Source of the DNA: Bacillota bacterium LX-D
Lineage (GTDB): Bacteria; Bacillota; DUOV01; Zhaonellaceae
Direction of reading: 5' to 3'
Assembly (NCBI GenBank): GCA_031628995.1
Contig: JAVLUO010000008.1
Location: 1-64,000 of the forward strand
DNA length: 64,000 nucleotides
Shown: positions 48,428 through 58,872 of the stretch, piece after piece
How the letters are laid out: each line of letters opens with the position of its first letter
How positions within the stretch are numbered: the first letter of the stretch is position 1
The notes under the pieces: model-generated
What the model was told of the DNA's origin: nothing
Databases searched by the model: none
The model's input: the letters and a program-made list of their open reading frames with translations, nothing else
Position numbers and translations under genes: made by a program

Positions 48428-49687
48428 GTGCAAGTACTTGAAACTTTGCAAAGTGCTGCTAAGGTAACTGAGCTTAGGAAAAAAATTCTCTTCACATTAA
48501 TGATGTTTCTGGTTTTTCGCTTAGGTGCGCACATTCCTGTACCTGGAATTAATAATGAAGTTTTAACCCAAATGATGCAAAATAACCTTTTCGGTTTTTT
48601 TGACATTGTTTCCGGTGGTGCGTTTAAGAAGTTCACTATTTTTGCCATGGGCATTATGCCTTATATTAATGCATCAATTATTATGCAATTGTTGACGGTT
48701 GTGATCCCTTCTTTAGAAAAATTAGCTAAAGAAGGGGAAGAAGGCCGTAAAAAAATTGTTCAGTTCACACGTTATGGAACCGTTGTTTTAGGACTTGTTC
48801 AGGCTATAGGTATGGTTATCTACCTAAAAAATGCTTTGCTACAGGCGAATATTTGGTCCTATATTGTTGTGGTAATTTCCTTAACTGCTGGAACTGCCTT
48901 TTTAATGTGGTTGGGAGAGTTAATTACGGAAAAGGGAATCGGTAATGGAATATCTCTAATTATTTTTGCCGGTATTGTTTCCAGAATACCTTCCGGTGCT
49001 TATAATATGTACCAATATGTAAAAGCCGGAGAAGTAGGTATTTTTTCAATAATTGCTTTCTTGATCATTGCAGTTATTGTTATAGCAGGAGTTGTTGCCA
49101 TTCATGAAGGTCAAAGAAGGATTCCTGTGCAATATGCAAAACGTGTTGTTGGCAGAAGAGTATATGGAGGGCAAAGTACGCACATACCATTGAAAGTAAA
49201 CCAGGCAGGTGTAATTCCAGTTATCTTTGCAATGTCAATTTTACTCTTTCCGTCGACTATTGCATCTTGGTTTCCAACAAACAAGTTTGCAATGTTTATT
49301 ACTAGTGTTTTTAATTTCCGTTCAGTCTGGTATATGATTATGTACGCTTTACTAATTATATTTTTTGCATATTTTTATACTGCTGTTACTTTTAATCCAA
49401 CAGATGTTGCTGAAAATATGAAAAAATATGGGGGCTTTATACCTGGCCTGCGCCCAGGTCGGCCTACTGCAGAATATATTGAGAAGGTACTTAACAGAGT
49501 AACCCTAGCAGGCGGAATTTTTCTAGCATTTATTGCATTGCTTCCTAATTTAGTATTTGCTACAACCAAGCTGAATTTGCAGTTTGGAGGAACAAGCTTA
49601 TTGATTGTAGTTGGGGTAGCTCTAGAAACAATGAAACAGTTAGAGTCTCAACTGCTTATGAGACACTATCAAGGTTTTATGAAATAA
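48428..49687 (+). CDS. secY: protein translocase subunit SecY
   Basis: Channel of the Sec translocon; 419 residues with ten hydrophobic spans. The N-terminal part has FRLGAHIPVPGINNEVL, the plug and lateral-gate helices follow (FDIVSGGAFKKFTIFAMGI), and the cytosolic loop IPVQYAKRVVGRRVYGGQSTHIPLKVN near residue 230 contacts the ribosome and SecA; GFIPGLRPGRPTAEYIEKVL near residue 337 is the second. The start is the GTG immediately after the rplO stop, with GAGGTGATC upstream inside rplO. Confidence 0.97.
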   Translation: MQVLETLQSAAKVTELRKKILFTLMMFLVFRLGAHIPVPGINNEVLTQMMQNNLFGFFDIVSGGAFKKFTIFAMGIMPYINASIIMQLLTVVIPSLEKLAKEGEEGRKKIVQFTRYGTVVLGLVQAIGMVIYLKNALLQANIWSYIVVVISLTAGTAFLMWLGELITEKGIGNGISLIIFAGIVSRIPSGAYNMYQYVKAGEVGIFSIIAFLIIAVIVIAGVVAIHEGQRRIPVQYAKRVVGRRVYGGQSTHIPLKVNQAGVIPVIFAMSILLFPSTIASWFPTNKFAMFITSVFNFRSVWYMIMYALLIIFFAYFYTAVTFNPTDVAENMKKYGGFIPGLRPGRPTAEYIEKVLNRVTLAGGIFLAFIALLPNLVFATTKLNLQFGGTSLLIVVGVALETMKQLESQLLMRHYQGFMK

Positions 49688-49730
49688 TCAAATGAAATTT
49701 TAAATTATGTATGGAATAGGGGGAGTCATA

Positions 49731-50381
49731 GTGAGGTTGCTAATTATGGGACCTCCAGGTGCTGGAAAAGGTACTCAGGCAGTAGAAATTACTGAAAAAC
49801 TGGGCATTCCTCATATCTCCACCGGCGATATGTTTCGAAAAGCAATCAAAGAAGGCACTGGGATGGGTAAAAAAGCAAAAGAATATATAGATGCTGGACA
49901 ATTAGTCCCTGATGAGGTAACTGTGGGGATTGTCAAGGAAAGGCTGGCTGAAGAAGACTGTAAGAAAGGTTTTTTACTTGACGGTTTCCCCAGGACTGTT
50001 AAGCAGGCAGAAAGTTTAGATACAATTCTAGCGGAGCTGAATTATAAGCTGGATAAAGTACTTTGCTTAGAAGTTCCTTTTGAAATATTAATGCAGCGTC
50101 TAACGGGCAGGAGGGTTTGCCCTAACTGTGGTGCCAGTTATCACATCTCAAATAATCCACCAAAAGAAACTGGTGTCTGCGATAAATGTGGCGGTCAACT
50201 TGTTCACCGTAGTGATGACACAGAAGAGACTGTTTCAAGCAGACTAAAGGTTTACGAGCAGCAAACAGCTCCTTTAATTGTATTCTATGAAGCCAAAAAG
50301 ATTATCTGCCATATCAATGGTAATCAGGCCGTAGATAATGTTTTAAAAGATATTGGCAGCTGCTTGGGGAGAGATATGTGA
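49731..50381 (+). CDS. adk: adenylate kinase, zinc-containing
   Basis: Interconverts AMP, ADP and ATP. P-loop [10 protein letters not shown] near the start, NMP-binding [12 protein letters not shown], and the LID with a zinc site CPNCG...CDKCG near residues 130-153, the long Gram-positive type. GTG 49731 has TAGGGGGA 6 nt upstream and gives 216 residues like Bacillus Adk; ATG 49707 in the same frame has no site. Its stop overlaps the map start by 1 nt. Confidence 0.96.
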   Translation: MRLLIMGPPGAGKGTQAVEITEKLGIPHISTGDMFRKAIKEGTGMGKKAKEYIDAGQLVPDEVTVGIVKERLAEEDCKKGFLLDGFPRTVKQAESLDTILAELNYKLDKVLCLEVPFEILMQRLTGRRVCPNCGASYHISNNPPKETGVCDKCGGQLVHRSDDTEETVSSRLKVYEQQTAPLIVFYEAKKIICHINGNQAVDNVLKDIGSCLGRDM

Positions 50382-51130
50382 TGATTACTCTTAAATCGGA
50401 ACGTGAAATACAGTACATGAAAGATGCGGGTGAAATAGTCGCTAATGCTCATCGGGAAGCTGCAAAAGCTGTTAAACCCGGAGTAACAACTGGCGAAATA
50501 GATAAGGCCGTTGAAGACTATATTGAAGGGCAAGGGGCTAGATCTTCTTTTAAGGGTTACCATGGTTTCCCTGCTAGTATTTGTGCATCAGTCAATGAGG
50601 AAGTAGTTCATGGCATTCCAGGTTTAAGAAAACTAAAAGATGGGGATATTATTAGTATTGACATCGGCGCGGAATTAAATGGCTATCATGGTGATGCAGC
50701 CCAAACTTTGCCTGTAGGACAAATCACCGCCGAGTTAGAGAACCTATTGAAAGTAACTAAAGAATCATTAAATAGAGGAATTGCTCAAGCGATTAATGGG
50801 AACAGACTAAGTGATATTTCCCACGCCGTTCAAAGCTACGTAGAAGAAAACGGATATTCAGTTGTACGGGACTACGTTGGACATGGAATTGGTCGTGAGA
50901 TGCACGAAGATCCACAAGTACCGAACTTTGGTATGCCTGGAAGAGGACCACGTTTAAGGCCGGGAATGGCTTTAGCTATAGAACCAATGGTTAATATGGG
51001 TACTTATCAGGTGAAAACTCTTAGTAACGATTGGACAGTTGTGACAGTTGATCATAAACCTTCTGCCCATTTCGAAAAATCAATCGCTATCAATTATGAG
51101 GGTGAGCCTGAAATATTAACTAAGCTTTAG
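50381..51130 (+). CDS. map: methionine aminopeptidase, type I
   Basis: Removes the initiator Met from new proteins; 249 residues. Metal-binding pita-bread residues are in [21 protein letters not shown] (two Asp), [19 protein letters not shown] (His) and [26 protein letters not shown] (Glu). ATG 50381 overlaps the adk stop as TGATG, with GGGGAGAG upstream; GTG 50378 is also in frame. Confidence 0.96.
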   Translation: MITLKSEREIQYMKDAGEIVANAHREAAKAVKPGVTTGEIDKAVEDYIEGQGARSSFKGYHGFPASICASVNEEVVHGIPGLRKLKDGDIISIDIGAELNGYHGDAAQTLPVGQITAELENLLKVTKESLNRGIAQAINGNRLSDISHAVQSYVEENGYSVVRDYVGHGIGREMHEDPQVPNFGMPGRGPRLRPGMALAIEPMVNMGTYQVKTLSNDWTVVTVDHKPSAHFEKSIAINYEGEPEILTKL

Positions 51131-51157
51131 CTCCTGTTTGGCTAACGGAGGTAAGGC

Positions 51158-51217
51158 ATGGCAAAATGCAGACTCGGGCAATAGTTTTATTCTATGAAAG
51201 GCCGCGAAGGAGGTTAA
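51158..51217 (+). pseudogene. vestige of a KOW-domain (L14e-type) gene between map and infA
   Basis: After CGGAGG an ATG at 51158 reads MAKCRLGQ, then TAG, then in the same frame [10 protein letters not shown] and TAA. From memory, Clostridia carry at this exact place a KOW-domain RNA-binding gene whose product begins (x)xLGQVVYSxxGRDxG. The vestige matches this start and has an in-frame stop where Val is expected; everything after about 19 codons is gone, and the infA ribosome site follows at once. Confidence 0.6.
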
Positions 51218-51221
51218 TCGT

Positions 51222-51440
51222 GTGTCCAAACAGGATGTAATAGAGGTTGAAGGAAAAGTTATTGAGCCCCTACCAAATGCCATGTTTAAAGTAGAACTAG
51301 AAAACGGGCATAAAGTTTTGGCTCATGTATCAGGAAAAATCAGAATGAACTTTATTAGAATTCTTCCTGGGGATCGGGTTACAATTGAATTATCACCTTA
51401 TGATCTAAACCGGGGAAGAATTGTTTACCGTTTTAAATAA
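51222..51440 (+). CDS. infA: translation initiation factor IF-1
   Basis: 72-residue OB-fold factor. Begins [21 protein letters not shown] and has [28 protein letters not shown] across the middle and C-terminus. GTG 51222 follows GAAGGAGG. Normal length and position between map and rpmJ. Confidence 0.96.
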   Translation: MSKQDVIEVEGKVIEPLPNAMFKVELENGHKVLAHVSGKIRMNFIRILPGDRVTIELSPYDLNRGRIVYRFK

Positions 51441-51480
51441 ATTAGAGCAAGGGATTTAGCTTGCAAAAGGAGGGTTTTAA

Positions 51481-51594
<114 letters not shown>

Positions 51595-51605
51595 TATAAT
51601 AGACG

Positions 51606-51660
51606 CTTAAGCTACGAATTGTAATGATGAAGCATACCTAACCCTCGGGTATAGCTTGAG
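51606..51660 (+). other. hairpin in the rpsM leader (candidate S4 target)
   Basis: CTTAAGCTA (51606-51614) pairs with TAGCTTGAG (51652-51660), with an inner TACC / GGGTA stem near 51636-51651. It lies in the 117-nt gap before rpsM. Because rpsD is in this operon, as in E. coli, an S4-binding leader is conceivable; the sequence does not prove it. Confidence 0.5.
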
Positions 51661-51711
51661 ATGAAAAAAATAAAGAATATTTTGCGCTATGAATAATGGA
51701 GGTGTAGCCTA

Positions 51712-52083
51712 ATGGCACGTATTTCCGGTGTAGATTTACCCCGGGATAAGCGGGTTGAAATAGGTTTGACCTATATATATGGTATTGGCAGACCTACCGC
51801 TAATAAGATCTTAGCCAGTACGGGAATTAATCCTGATACTAGAGTAAGAGACTTAACCGAAGATGAAGTTTCAAAACTACGTGAGTATATTGACCAAAAT
51901 CATACCGTTGAAGGTGACTTGCGACGGGAAGTTTCATTAAATATTAAACGCCTGATTGAAATTGGTTCCTACAGAGGGTTGCGACACCGCCGGGGTTTAC
52001 CGGTTAGGGGACAACGTACTAAAACTAATGCACGGACAAGAAAAGGTCCAAAACGCACTGTAGGCGTGAAACGTAGTAAATAA
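51712..52083 (+). CDS. rpsM: 30S ribosomal protein S13
   Basis: 123 residues. Begins [25 protein letters not shown] and ends with the basic tail [27 protein letters not shown] precedes ATG 51712. First gene of the alpha block rpsM-rpsK-rpsD-rpoA-rplQ. Confidence 0.97.
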   Translation: MARISGVDLPRDKRVEIGLTYIYGIGRPTANKILASTGINPDTRVRDLTEDEVSKLREYIDQNHTVEGDLRREVSLNIKRLIEIGSYRGLRHRRGLPVRGQRTKTNARTRKGPKRTVGVKRSK

Positions 52084-52113
52084 TTAACTATCCAATGAAA
52101 GGGGGACAATTAG

Positions 52114-52503
52114 GTGGCAAAAAGACAGACCCGTACTAGAAGAAGAGACCGAAAAAATATTGAAAATGGGATTGCCCATATTAAATCCACTTTTAATAAT
52201 ACGATTGTTACAATTACTGATAAAGTCGGCAACGCTATTTCTTGGGCAAGTGCCGGTGAAATGGGCTTCAAAGGTTCTAGAAAAAGTACACCTTTTGCAG
52301 CCCAAATGGCAGCTGAGCAAGCAGCTAAAGCTGCAATGGAACATGGTTTAAAAGAAGTCGAATGTTACGTTAAGGGACCTGGCTCAGGCAGGGAAGCTGC
52401 GATTAGATCATTACAGGCAGCAGGTTTAGAGGTTAGCGTTATTAAAGACGTTACTCCTATCCCGCATAATGGCTGCAGGCCGCCAAAACGCAGAAGAGTA
52501 TAG
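52114..52503 (+). CDS. rpsK: 30S ribosomal protein S11
   Basis: 129 residues; platform protein at the E site. [26 protein letters not shown] near residue 20 and [17 protein letters not shown] at the end are conserved. GTG 52114 with AAAGGGGGA upstream. Confidence 0.97.
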   Translation: MAKRQTRTRRRDRKNIENGIAHIKSTFNNTIVTITDKVGNAISWASAGEMGFKGSRKSTPFAAQMAAEQAAKAAMEHGLKEVECYVKGPGSGREAAIRSLQAAGLEVSVIKDVTPIPHNGCRPPKRRRV

Positions 52504-52517
52504 GAGGTGTATAAGGT

Positions 52518-53144
52518 TTGGCAAGGTATAAAGAAGCAGTATGCCGCTTGTGTCGTCGTGAAGGCATGAAGTTATATCTAAAAGGAGATCGTTGCTATTC
52601 CGATAAGTGTGCAGTGGATAGAAGAAATTATGCTCCCGGACAACACGGTCAAAATAGGAAAAAAGTATCAGAGTATGGACTACAGTTAAGGGAAAAGCAA
52701 AAAGCACGTCGTGTTTATGGCGTACTGGAAAAGCAGTTTGAAAATTATTTTGCTAAAGCTGACCGTCAAAAAGGCGTAACAGGTGAAAATCTCTTGCGTT
52801 TGTTAGAAAGACGTTTAGACAATGTGGTTTACCGTTTAGGTTTTGCTGGTTCTAGACCTGAAGCACGTCAACTGGTTAGACATGGCCATTTCACCATTAA
52901 CGGTAGAAAAGTTAACATTCCATCACTCCAAGTTCGAGTAGGCGATGAAATAGCCGTACGTGAAAAGAGCGTTGGATCCGAAAAATTTAAAGAATTAGCT
53001 GAATTAGCTGCCCAAAAAACTGTACCTAATTGGCTGGAACTAAATGCCCCTGCTTTACGGGCTAGAGTTATAGCACTTCCTTCCAGAGAAGATATCGATA
53101 TTCCTGTGGAAGAACACTTGATAGTAGAGCTATATTCCAGATAA
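52518..53144 (+). CDS. rpsD: 30S ribosomal protein S4
   Basis: 208 residues; 16S assembly and decoding fidelity, and a known translational repressor. A four-cysteine zinc site is kept at the N-terminus (CRLC...C...C within residues 8-32), then the S4 RNA-binding domain [23 protein letters not shown] near residue 94. TTG 52518 with TAGGAGGTG upstream. Located inside the alpha operon rather than alone as in Bacillus. Confidence 0.97.
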   Translation: MARYKEAVCRLCRREGMKLYLKGDRCYSDKCAVDRRNYAPGQHGQNRKKVSEYGLQLREKQKARRVYGVLEKQFENYFAKADRQKGVTGENLLRLLERRLDNVVYRLGFAGSRPEARQLVRHGHFTINGRKVNIPSLQVRVGDEIAVREKSVGSEKFKELAELAAQKTVPNWLELNAPALRARVIALPSREDIDIPVEEHLIVELYSR

Positions 53145-53198
53145 TGAAAGCTGTAGCTCTAACTAAGAAAGTTTGAGGTCTCGGAAGGAGGGTTTATT

Positions 53199-54146
53199 AT
53201 GTTAGAAATCGAAAAACCAAAAATTGAATGTATTGAGCGAAGCGAGGATAATAAGTACGGTAAATTTGTGGTGGAACCCTTGGAAAGGGGTTATGGCATC
53301 ACGCTGGGCAATTCCCTCCGGAGAATCTTACTTTCATCTCTGCCCGGCGCAGCAGTTACATCAATCAAAATTGATGGGGTACTTCATGAGTTTTCTACAA
53401 TACAAGGGGTTAGAGAAGATACCACTGATATAATTATTAATCTTAAGTCCTTGTCGGTTAAACTTTATTCTGATGAACCTGCAACCGTACGCATTGAGGC
53501 GGAAGGAGAAGGAGAAGTAACTGCTGGGGATATAATTACAGAAGCTGACGTAGAGATTTTAAACCCTGATCTGCACATTGCTACCTTAGATAAAGACGGT
53601 CGTCTTTATATGGATATAGTTATTGAAAAGGGTAGGGGATATGTGACATCTGAGAAAAACAAAAAGGAAGATCAGGTTATTGGTGTAATTCCTGTAGATT
53701 CCATTTTTACCCCAGTCCCTAGGGTAAACTATGCTGTGGAAAATACACGTGTAGGACAAATTACGGACTATGATAAGTTGATTTTAGAAGTTTGGACTGA
53801 CGGAAGCATATCTCCGGACGAAGCAGTAAGTTCCTCTGCAAAAATTTTAAACGACCATCTTAAACTTTTTATTGGACTAACAGAGACCATTAGTGATGAA
53901 GTTACGATGGTAGAAAAGGAAGAGGAAAAGAAAGATAAGATTCTGGATATGACCATTGAAGAATTGGATCTTTCCGTTCGCTCTTACAATTGCTTAAAAA
54001 GGGCTGGTATTAACACCGTTGAAGAGTTAATCCAGCGTTCAGAAGAAGATATGATGAAGGTCAGAAACTTAGGGCGTAAGTCCCTAGAGGAAGTTGATCA
54101 AAAACTACAAGCCTTAAATTTAAGTTTACGTAAGTCAGATGAGTGA
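53199..54146 (+). CDS. rpoA: RNA polymerase alpha subunit
   Basis: 315 residues. The N-terminal dimerisation domain has [30 protein letters not shown] in two conserved runs near residue 22; the C-terminal domain has [22 protein letters not shown] near residue 254 and [16 protein letters not shown], the DNA- and activator-contacting surface. GGAAGGAGGG precedes ATG 53199. Confidence 0.98.
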   Translation: MLEIEKPKIECIERSEDNKYGKFVVEPLERGYGITLGNSLRRILLSSLPGAAVTSIKIDGVLHEFSTIQGVREDTTDIIINLKSLSVKLYSDEPATVRIEAEGEGEVTAGDIITEADVEILNPDLHIATLDKDGRLYMDIVIEKGRGYVTSEKNKKEDQVIGVIPVDSIFTPVPRVNYAVENTRVGQITDYDKLILEVWTDGSISPDEAVSSSAKILNDHLKLFIGLTETISDEVTMVEKEEEKKDKILDMTIEELDLSVRSYNCLKRAGINTVEELIQRSEEDMMKVRNLGRKSLEEVDQKLQALNLSLRKSDE

Positions 54147-54163
54147 TAAAGGAGGTTTGAATC

Positions 54164-54502
54164 ATGGCATATCGCAGACTAGGGCTTTTGTCCAGCCATC
54201 GTCGAGCCATGTTCAAAAACATCGTTACTTCTTTACTCAAAGCAGAACGCATTGAAACAACAGAACCAAGGGCTAAAGAGGTAAGACGGATAGCAGAAAA
54301 AATGATTACCCTAGGCAAAAGAGGGGATCTCCACGCTAGACGCCAAGCCTTAGCGTATCTGACAGAGGAAGATGTTGTGACGAAATTATTTGAAACAATT
54401 GGCCCGCGTTATAAGGAACGTCAGGGAGGATATACTAGAATTATAAAAACAGGGTACCGCCGTGGTGACGCAGCACAAATGGTACTTATTGAATTAGTTT
54501 AA
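54164..54502 (+). CDS. rplQ: 50S ribosomal protein L17
   Basis: 112 residues. Begins [20 protein letters not shown], with [27 protein letters not shown] near residue 32. AAAGGAGG precedes ATG 54164, 17 nt after rpoA. Last ribosomal gene of the alpha block. Confidence 0.97.
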   Translation: MAYRRLGLLSSHRRAMFKNIVTSLLKAERIETTEPRAKEVRRIAEKMITLGKRGDLHARRQALAYLTEEDVVTKLFETIGPRYKERQGGYTRIIKTGYRRGDAAQMVLIELV

Positions 54503-54529
54503 TAAGCTTTTGATAGTTAGATTTAAGGT

Positions 54530-54568
54530 CAGGCAGCGGGAGCAAAAAACCCCTTCCTGGCTTAATTT
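54530..54568 (+). terminator. possible attenuator before the ECF genes
   Basis: GTCAGG...CCTGGC arms with an inner CGGG / CCCC pairing lead into TTAATTTTT. It is imperfect and may allow read-through to ecfA1. Confidence 0.45.
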
Positions 54569-54589
54569 TTAGGTTTGTGTGGTGTAAAA

Positions 54590-55411
54590 ATGATAAAAAT
54601 TGAAAAACTTTATCATAGATATAAAGCCGGTACACCTCAAGAAGTTACTGCACTGGACAATATAAATTTAGAAGTAAAAAAAGGAGAATTTGTAGTTATT
54701 ATCGGGCATAATGGTTCCGGTAAATCGACCTTAGCTAAGCACCTTAATGGCCTGTTATTGCCATCAGAAGGAAATGTTATAGTTAATGGGATGAATACCC
54801 GCGAGAGTAAATATGTTTGGGAAATTCGGCGTGAAGTTGGAATGGTTTTTCAAAACCCTGACAATCAGCTTGTGGCCACTATGGTTGAAGAAGATGTGGC
54901 TTTTGGGCCAGAAAATCTTGGGGTCCCTCCCTCTGAAATTAGAAGAAGGGTAGATGAATCCCTAGAACTAGTAGGTATGCAAGAGTTTAAACATAAGGAA
55001 CCTCATCACTTGTCAGGAGGACAAAAGCAAAGGGTCGCTATAGCAGGCGTTATTGCCATGAAGCCCAATTATTTAGTATTAGATGAACCTACAGCAATGC
55101 TGGACCCCAAAGGCAGGAAAGAAGTTATGGATACGGTAATCAAGCTGAACAGAGAAGAAGGTTTAAGTATCATTCACATTACTCATTATATGGAAGAAGC
55201 AGTTAATGCGCACCGTGTTATAGTAATGGAACAAGGGAAAATTGTCGAAGGTGGTTTACCCAGGCAAATTTTCCAGCAAGTAGAGTTATTGAAAAAATTA
55301 AGAATGGATGTACCCCAAATGACTGAGTTAGCCTATGAGTTAAAAAAAGCTGGGCTGGAACTGCCTGGGGATATTCTCACTGTTGAAGAAATGGTGAAGT
55401 ACTTATGTTGA
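54590..55411 (+). CDS. ecfA1: ECF transporter ATPase EcfA1
   Basis: One of two ATP-binding subunits of the energy-coupling module that serves several vitamin-binding S components. Walker [10 protein letters not shown] near residue 39, Q-loop [21 protein letters not shown], signature [13 protein letters not shown] near residue 142, Walker [19 protein letters not shown] 54590 has only a weak GGTG upstream; a TTG at 54575 is in frame. The length is 273 residues. The stop overlaps ecfA2. Confidence 0.94.
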   Translation: MIKIEKLYHRYKAGTPQEVTALDNINLEVKKGEFVVIIGHNGSGKSTLAKHLNGLLLPSEGNVIVNGMNTRESKYVWEIRREVGMVFQNPDNQLVATMVEEDVAFGPENLGVPPSEIRRRVDESLELVGMQEFKHKEPHHLSGGQKQRVAIAGVIAMKPNYLVLDEPTAMLDPKGRKEVMDTVIKLNREEGLSIIHITHYMEEAVNAHRVIVMEQGKIVEGGLPRQIFQQVELLKKLRMDVPQMTELAYELKKAGLELPGDILTVEEMVKYLC

Positions 55412-56265
55412 TAAAACTGGAAGCTGTTGAACACACTTATAAAACCAATACTCCGTACGAAACTAAGGCGTTAGATAACATTAATTTGGAAATACCTTTT
55501 GGGCAGTTTGTTGGCTTAATTGGACATACGGGTTCAGGCAAATCTACCTTAATTCAACATTTAAACGGCCTATTATTTCCAACTGCCGGCAGGGTAATTA
55601 TTGAAGGACAAGAGATTGTCCAGAAAAGCCCGGAACTAAAAAAGATACGGCATAATGTAGGCATTGTTTTTCAGTACCCTGAACAGCAATTATTTGAAGA
55701 AACTGTCTTTGCAGATATTGCCTTCGGGCCAAAAAATCTAGGCTTTAATGAACAACAAATAACTGCTAAAGTAAAGAAAGCAATGGAGGCAGTCCATCTA
55801 GATTACGATGCCTTGAAAGATCGTTCCCCCTTTGCTTTAAGCGGCGGGCAAATGCGTCGCGTTGCCATTGCAGGGGTTTTAGCTATGGAGCCTAAAGTAT
55901 TAATTTTAGATGAACCCACCGCTGGACTGGATCCTAAGGGACGAGATGAAATACTAAATGAAATTTCGGCCCTCCACCAACAACTTAAAATTACAATTAT
56001 CCTAGTATCTCATAGCATGGAAGACATAGCTCGCTTTACAGAGAGAGTAATTGTTATGTCTAAAGGGAAAATAGTTTTAGACGGTACTCCCAGGGAAATA
56101 TTTCAGCAAACGCAGCTCTTAGAAAAATTAGGGCTGGGAGTTCCTTTAGTAGCGACTTTAATGCATAAGTTGAAAGAGCAGGGGTTAAATGTACGTACGG
56201 ATATTTTGACGGTCAATGAAGCCAAAATGGAGATCTTAAGGTGGTGGAAAGAAAAGCATGTTTAA
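55405..56265 (+). CDS. ecfA2: ECF transporter ATPase EcfA2
   Basis: Second ATPase of the module, 286 residues. Walker [10 protein letters not shown] near residue 40, Q-loop [22 protein letters not shown], signature [13 protein letters not shown] near residue 144, Walker [16 protein letters not shown]. The ATG overlaps ecfA1 by 7 nt and the end overlaps ecfT by 8 nt, so all three subunits are coupled. Confidence 0.94.
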   Translation: MLIKLEAVEHTYKTNTPYETKALDNINLEIPFGQFVGLIGHTGSGKSTLIQHLNGLLFPTAGRVIIEGQEIVQKSPELKKIRHNVGIVFQYPEQQLFEETVFADIAFGPKNLGFNEQQITAKVKKAMEAVHLDYDALKDRSPFALSGGQMRRVAIAGVLAMEPKVLILDEPTAGLDPKGRDEILNEISALHQQLKITIILVSHSMEDIARFTERVIVMSKGKIVLDGTPREIFQQTQLLEKLGLGVPLVATLMHKLKEQGLNVRTDILTVNEAKMEILRWWKEKHV

Positions 56266-57058
56266 GGATATAACCATTGGGCAATATATTCCTGGAGAAT
56301 CAATAATTCATCATCTGGATCCCCGTACTAAAATATTTGCAGTACTAATCTACATGATTGGCCTCTTTATGATGGATAATTTACAAGGTTATTTAGCTAT
56401 AACTATTGTTACAGCTTTAATCATTTGGTTTTCCCAGATCCCTTTAAATTATTTACTAAAGGGTTTAAAGCCAATTTTTATTATTTTAACATTTACTTTA
56501 GTTTTAAATTTATTTCTAATCCCAGGTAAGATTCTCTGGAGCTTTGGACCATTGCATATTACAGTTGAGGGTGTTAGACAAGGTATCTTTATGTCTATTC
56601 GCCTGATTTTTCTAATTTTAGTTACATCACTTTTAACGCTAACTACAACTCCTATTAGCCTAACAGATGGCTTAGAAAGTATTCTTAGCCCAGGTAAAAG
56701 AATTGGTATTCCAGCCCATGAATTGGCTATGATGATGAGCATTGCACTGCGTTTTATTCCAACCCTATTGGAAGAAACGGAAAAAATTATGAAGGCGCAG
56801 ATGGCAAGGGGTGCTGATTTTGAAAGCGGAAGTTTATGGAATCGGGCAAGAAGTATGGTGCCCCTCCTTGTTCCTCTTTTTGTTGGGGCCTTTCGCAGGG
56901 CTGACGATTTAGCAATGGCTATGGAAGCAAGATGCTATCGAGGAAGTCAAGGCAGAACCAGGCTGAAACAACTAAAAATGGCTTCCCGTGATTATATTGC
57001 TTTAGCATTGATGATACTTTTTTTGCTGGGGGCAATTATCTATAAAATACTTTGGTAA
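56258..57058 (+). CDS. ecfT: ECF transporter transmembrane subunit EcfT
   Basis: Membrane scaffold that joins the two ATPases to substrate-binding S components encoded elsewhere. 266 residues with about five hydrophobic spans; the coupling helices carry the family's Ala-Arg motifs as MKAQMARGADFE near residue 180 and AMEARCYRG near residue 222. Begins IGQYIPGESIIHHLDPRTKI, typical of the family. ATG 56258 with AAGGTGGTGG upstream inside ecfA2. Confidence 0.94.
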   Translation: MFKDITIGQYIPGESIIHHLDPRTKIFAVLIYMIGLFMMDNLQGYLAITIVTALIIWFSQIPLNYLLKGLKPIFIILTFTLVLNLFLIPGKILWSFGPLHITVEGVRQGIFMSIRLIFLILVTSLLTLTTTPISLTDGLESILSPGKRIGIPAHELAMMMSIALRFIPTLLEETEKIMKAQMARGADFESGSLWNRARSMVPLLVPLFVGAFRRADDLAMAMEARCYRGSQGRTRLKQLKMASRDYIALALMILFLLGAIIYKILW

Positions 57059-57069
57059 TTGAGGTTAAG

Positions 57070-57816
57070 ATGAAGAGAAGAATAAAAATAACCTTGGCTT
57101 ACGATGGAACTGGATATAGTGGTTGGCAAGTGCAATCTAATCATCCCCACATTAGTACTATCCAAGGAGTTGTGGAACAAAAAATTTCATTGTTAACTAA
57201 GGAAAGTATTAAAGTAGTTGCTTCAGGTAGAACTGATGCCGGCGTTCATGCTCTGGGACAAGTTATTCATTTTGATACATTTTCATCTATACCTGTAGAA
57301 AAGTTTCCGGCAGCTCTTTTGAGCGTTTTTCCCCAGGATATCGTCCCTTTAGCTGCAGAGGAAGTTAATCAGTATTTTCATGCCCGCTATAGTGTTAAAG
57401 AAAAAACCTATCGCTATTCCATGGATTTAGGTACTATGCCCCATGTTTTTTGGCGCAGATTTGCCTACCACTACCCATATCCATTGAACATTGTGGCTAT
57501 GCAGGAAGCTGCAAAGCTGCTGATAGGCCAGCATGATTTTAAGTCCTTTTGTGCCAGCGGCAGTTCCGTTCAAAATTATGTTCGTAGAATTAAATCTTGC
57601 CGGATCAGGCAGGATGGAACACAGCTCCATCTGGAAATTACAGGAGACGGCTTTCTGTATAACATGGTTAGAATTATTATGGGGACACTCCTGGAAGTTG
57701 GCCGGGGCAAATTAGGGATAGATGATTTAACGGAAATTATAGCAGCTCAAGATAGAACTAAAGCTGGGCCTACAGCACCAGCCCATGGTTTATGTCTGCT
57801 TCATGTTCAGTATTAA
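57070..57816 (+). CDS. truA: tRNA pseudouridine synthase A
   Basis: Makes pseudouridine 38-40 in tRNA anticodon arms; 248 residues. LAYDGTGYSGWQVQ at the start and the catalytic Asp in ASGRTDAGVHALGQV near residue 50 are intact, with FHARYSVKEKTYRYSM near 105. ATG 57070 with TGAGGTTA upstream; an in-frame TTG at 57052 overlaps ecfT. The ecf-truA-rplM-rpsI order is conserved in Firmicutes. Confidence 0.95.
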   Translation: MKRRIKITLAYDGTGYSGWQVQSNHPHISTIQGVVEQKISLLTKESIKVVASGRTDAGVHALGQVIHFDTFSSIPVEKFPAALLSVFPQDIVPLAAEEVNQYFHARYSVKEKTYRYSMDLGTMPHVFWRRFAYHYPYPLNIVAMQEAAKLLIGQHDFKSFCASGSSVQNYVRRIKSCRIRQDGTQLHLEITGDGFLYNMVRIIMGTLLEVGRGKLGIDDLTEIIAAQDRTKAGPTAPAHGLCLLHVQY

Positions 57817-57844
57817 GAAAAAAACAACTGTCAAAGCCTTTTTC

Positions 57845-57873
57845 TTGACATTAGTATTGCTATAGATTAAAAT
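57845..57873 (+). promoter_or_regulatory. sigma-A promoter of rplM-rpsI
   Basis: TTGACA (57845-57850), 17 bp, TAAAAT (57868-57873), with a leader of about 100 nt before rplM. Confidence 0.8.
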
Positions 57874-57879
57874 AATCAA

Positions 57880-57968
57880 TGTGGTTTTTTATAGAGATTT
57901 GCAGATTGGTCAAGAGCCCCGATTAATCTGTGAAACTGATAGGATAGAGCCATTCGTATTTTGCAAGG
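57880..57968 (+). ncRNA. candidate L13 leader
   Basis: The roughly 90-nt leader holds possible stems (GATTGGTC... GATTAATC, and GAGCCCC...GATAGAGCC segments) in the place of the Firmicutes L13 leader known from Rfam. I assign it from position and general shape only; an alignment to the Rfam model would decide. Confidence 0.45.
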
Positions 57969-57978
57969 AGGGAAACAA

Positions 57979-58413
57979 ATGACCACTTTTATGGCTAAGC
58001 CTAAAGAAGTGGAGAGAAAATGGTATGTAATAGATGCAACAGATAAGCCTTTAGGTAGACTAGCTACAGAAGTAGCTACTATTTTAAGAGGTAAGCATAA
58101 ACCTATTTTCACTCCTCATGTTGACACAGGCGACCATGTTATTGTGATTAATGCAGAAAAAGTTAAGTTAACAGGAAATAAATTGCATCAAAAAAAATAT
58201 AGACGTCACTCCCGTTTTCCGGGTGGTCTAAAAGAGATGGATTACGCAACCCTATTACAAAAGTTCCCGGAAAGAGCTGTTGAGGCTGCTGTAAAAGGCA
58301 TGATTCCTCATAACAAATTAGGTACTCAGGTATTTAAAAAGTTAAAGGTATATGCGGGATCACAACATCCCCACGAGGCCCAAAAACCTGAAGTTTGGGA
58401 ATTTAGAGCATAG
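57979..58413 (+). CDS. rplM: 50S ribosomal protein L13
   Basis: 144 residues, early 50S assembly protein. Begins [19 protein letters not shown] and has [23 protein letters not shown] near residue 43 and [21 protein letters not shown] near 106. ATG 57979 with AAGGAGGG upstream is the family start; the frame opens 18 nt earlier within the ribosome site. Confidence 0.97.
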   Translation: MTTFMAKPKEVERKWYVIDATDKPLGRLATEVATILRGKHKPIFTPHVDTGDHVIVINAEKVKLTGNKLHQKKYRRHSRFPGGLKEMDYATLLQKFPERAVEAAVKGMIPHNKLGTQVFKKLKVYAGSQHPHEAQKPEVWEFRA

Positions 58414-58433
58414 GACGGAAGGAGGAAATTAAT

Positions 58434-58826
58434 ATGGCACAAGTACAATACTACGGCACCGGACGCCGCAAAAACGCGGTTGCAAGTGTTCGACTCGTTC
58501 CCGGCGACGGCAAAATTATGATTAATCGCCGCCCTTTGGATGAGTACTTTGGTAAAAAAACACTTGAAATGATTGTGAAACAGCCATTAACGGTTACTGA
58601 AACTGGCGCAAGATTTGATGTTTTAGCCAAAGTAGAAGGCGGGGGAACAACCGGCCAAGCAGGAGCAGTACGGATGGGTATTGCCAGGGCGCTTTTACAA
58701 GCTGATGAAACCCTCCGTCCAGTACTTAAAAGATCTGGTTTCTTAACCAGGGATCCGAGAATGAAAGAGAGAAGAAAATACGGATTGAAAAAAGCTCGCA
58801 AAGCTCCACAATTCTCCAAAAGATAA
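58434..58826 (+). CDS. rpsI: 30S ribosomal protein S9
   Basis: 130 residues; its C-terminal tail reaches the P site. Begins [20 protein letters not shown] and ends [16 protein letters not shown], the conserved tail ending in Lys-Arg. GGAAGGAGG precedes ATG 58434. Confidence 0.97.
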   Translation: MAQVQYYGTGRRKNAVASVRLVPGDGKIMINRRPLDEYFGKKTLEMIVKQPLTVTETGARFDVLAKVEGGGTTGQAGAVRMGIARALLQADETLRPVLKRSGFLTRDPRMKERRKYGLKKARKAPQFSKR

Positions 58827-58839
58827 TTATTGTCAGTCA

Positions 58840-58868
58840 AGAGAAGGTAACCTATACCTTCTCTTTTT
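58840..58868 (+). terminator. intrinsic terminator after rpsI
   Basis: GAGAAGGTA / TACCTTCTC with a 5-nt loop is followed by TTTTT. The group II intron fragment begins 5 nt later, as expected for introns that insert after terminators. Confidence 0.88.
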
Positions 58869-58872
58869 GGTT

